DNA from: Streptomyces atratus
GTDB taxonomy: Bacteria; Actinomycetota; Actinomycetes; Streptomycetales; Streptomycetaceae
Assembly: GCF_014648655.1 (NCBI RefSeq)
Contig: NZ_BMRN01000033.1
Location: 1-64,000, forward strand
Reading direction: 5' to 3'
DNA: 64,000 nt
In this document: one piece after another, positions 62,726-64,000 of the stretch
Layout: every line of letters starts with the position of its first letter
How positions within the stretch are numbered: position 1 is the first letter of the stretch
Program-made: the position numbers and the translations under genes
Notes under the pieces: model-generated
What the model was told of the DNA's origin: nothing
The model's input: only the letters and a program-made list of their open reading frames with translations
Databases searched by the model: none

Positions 62726-62774
62726 CCGAACAACGCCGGTCTGCGAGTTCCTTGCGCAGGCCGGCGCTGTTCGG
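62726..62774 (+). terminator. long stem-loop after the TIG gene
   Basis: CCGAACAACGCCGGTCTGCG pairs with a downstream arm ending CCGGCGCTGTTCGG, about 20 bp with two mismatches, around an 8-base loop (AGTTCCTT). It starts 53 bases after the stop. There is no T tract. Confidence 0.5.
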
Positions 62775-63089
62775 AATCAGGGACGGCCGGGGGCCGAGAC
62801 TGGTGAAATCGCGTGCCGCACATTCGCGAAATCGCAGATGAGGACCCGGGTCGGCTCACTGTGAGTGATTGCCTGACTTGAGTCTTGTCTCGACGCTTGC
62901 CGTTTCGGGCAGAGAAGACGTGGTGCCTGTTCAGCACGTCCACCTCGCGATCGGATTGGCCCTGGCGGGTCAGCTGCCCCGCCTGACTGTGAGTGTTCGG
63001 TACGTCGCCGGCTGCAGGTCAATCGCGCGACGGTGCCGAAACCCTGGTGGATATCTTGGTTTTACGCTTCGACGGCTGCATGCACCATG
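62775..63089. other. intergenic, nothing recognised
   Basis: About 315 bases between convergent genes. No frame shows coding character. Confidence 0.35.
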
Positions 63090-64000
63090 TCACTGCATGT
63101 TCTGCAGATGCGGGTGGTGGTAGGAAGCTGTGCACACGTACAGCTGCAGGCTGTAGCCGCGGCCGATGTTGAGCTGCGTGGCATTGGCGGGGCCGAGGAA
63201 ATGTAGGCCGGTGTAGCCGGCATCCTCGACCGGTCGCCAGCTCCCGCTGCCGCCGTCCCATTCGCTGCCGTCGATGGTAAGTAGCGGCCGAACGCCCGAG
63301 CCGCACTCGGGGCAGACCATGGGGAAGGGGTCGGAGAAGCTCCACGGAGCGTGGCCGCCGACCTTGCAGCCGGGGGCTACGCCGAGGTCGTACTGGTAGT
63401 AGAAGTCGTGCTGGTCCTCCCAGGCCTCGATCCGCTCCGCCAGCTCCTCGCGCAGCTCGTGCGGGGCCGGGTATTCGGTGACCGTCTCGGGGTGCAGCAC
63501 GCACGGTTCGGGCAGGTAGCCGTTGTTGCCGATCACCGATGGCTGCGGGGCGGCGCCGAGCGGGTCGGCGATGTCGGCGGCGGTTCGCCAGCGCAGTTCG
63601 GTCCGGGGCAGGTAGTCCTCGTCGTGGTCGAACGGGCACCACAGCAGCTGCAGCAGATCAGCGCCGTCCGGCCGCGGTAGATCGGGCACGTCCGCGGCGT
63701 AGAGCTGGGCCACCGGCACCATCGGGACCGGGCCGTCCAGGGGGATCCGCGAGCCTTTGCTGATGCGGTCGACCGTCGCCCGTTCTTCTGGGCTCAGCAG
63801 GTCGGCGCCTTCCTCCTTGGGCCGGCGCCATGCTGCGGCGAGAACCCGTCGCCGCAGCCGTATGTCCTCGGGCGCGACGCCACGCTGCCAGGGGCTACCG
63901 TGGTCCGGGCAGGTGGGCCAGGGTTCCCGTGCCGGCCACAGCAGTGGCGCCGATCGAACTGTCCACGGTTGCCGGGACGCCGGCGCGAGGGTGCAGCCGT
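63090..64000 (-). CDS. conserved hypothetical protein (runs past the window edge)
   Basis: The frame is open from the window edge to TGA at 63090-63092, at least 302 residues. The N-terminal part seen here reads PLLWPAREPWPTCPDHGSPW and LRRRVLAAAWRRPKEEGADL; the middle MVPVAQLYAADVPDLPRPDG; the end has VLHPETVTEYP, CPECGSGVRPLLTIDGSEWD and IGRGYSLQLYVC. It is a fuller relative of the gene at 11.0 kb. Cysteines occur as TCPDH and CPECG, suggesting a metal site. Function unknown. A later in-frame ATG at 63722 would drop a conserved part and is not preferred. Confidence 0.7.
   Translation of the reverse strand, partial: GCTLAPASRQPWTVRSAPLLWPAREPWPTCPDHGSPWQRGVAPEDIRLRRRVLAAAWRRPKEEGADLLSPEERATVDRISKGSRIPLDGPVPMVPVAQLYAADVPDLPRPDGADLLQLLWCPFDHDEDYLPRTELRWRTAADIADPLGAAPQPSVIGNNGYLPEPCVLHPETVTEYPAPHELREELAERIEAWEDQHDFYYQYDLGVAPGCKVGGHAPWSFSDPFPMVCPECGSGVRPLLTIDGSEWDGGSGSWRPVEDAGYTGLHFLGPANATQLNIGRGYSLQLYVCTASYHHPHLQNMQ

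Noticed and set aside
1..64000. tRNA, rRNA or known riboswitch genes
   Set aside because: I looked for T-arm-like and cloverleaf patterns and found none that held up; a covariance-model search would be decisive.

Overview
The window is high-GC actinobacterial DNA, almost certainly Streptomyces. The evidence is strongly GC-biased third codon positions, GTG and TTG starts, GGAGG-type ribosome binding sites, genes that look leaderless, a class-E sortase signal (LAHTG), a compact pca operon of the Streptomyces type and a large type I PKS. The number of truncated genes and insertion-sequence remnants suggests an accessory region, possibly a chromosome arm. Some single-base frameshifts could instead be sequencing errors; raw reads would settle that.

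Layout. 0-5.6 kb: an IS3 transposase end, an RHS fragment, a hypothetical gene, a stretch with decayed CRISPR-like repeats, a DUF4232 lipoprotein, a broken methyltransferase gene running in frame into hemC, and a HAD hydrolase. 5.8-12.4 kb: a decayed regulator, an Rnl2-type RNA ligase, a broken hypothetical gene, an alpha/beta hydrolase divergent from an HTH protein with a perfect 46-bp palindrome between them, a conserved hypothetical gene and a Nudix hydrolase. 12.7-19.7 kb: an MFS exporter with its TetR regulator and operator, ISL3 and resolvase debris with a res-like site, then an SDR, a signal-less THI5-like binding protein and an NmrA-like protein. 19.7-23 kb: a sortase-anchored 782-aa surface protein behind a small acidic protein gene.

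23.8-33.6 kb is the best understood block: the complete protocatechuate branch of the beta-ketoadipate pathway, pcaI-pcaJ-pcaF-pcaH-pcaG-pcaB-pcaL-pobA, followed by an IclR-type regulator with duplicated domains. All are on the minus strand, many with stop-start overlaps, and a 16-bp palindrome lies upstream of pcaI. PobA makes protocatechuate from 4-hydroxybenzoate; PcaHG, PcaB and PcaL convert it to 3-oxoadipate; PcaIJ and PcaF finish to succinyl-CoA and acetyl-CoA.

33.7-48 kb is mixed: an ArsR/MFS deletion scar, CorA, a DinB-like protein, a membrane protein, an SRPBCC protein, a patch of gene and transposon debris (39.7-41.1 kb), an ArsR-DUF2071 operon with a perfect operator, acetyltransferases, a methyltransferase, a TetR and a DUF1203 protein. 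48.1-52.2 kb: an MFS exporter divergent from a YCII protein and an ECF sigma factor of the DUF6596 type, then a VOC protein.

52.6-60.8 kb is a small polyketide locus: a DUF5988 protein, a stand-alone ketosynthase-like protein with an altered active site, and a single-module fully reducing PKS (KS-AT-DH-ER-KR-ACP) with no thioesterase. The window ends with a gene-poor stretch, a two-domain IPT/TIG protein and a partial gene related to the one at 11.0 kb. The least explained items are the sortase-anchored protein, the PKS/KS pair and the 46-bp palindrome.
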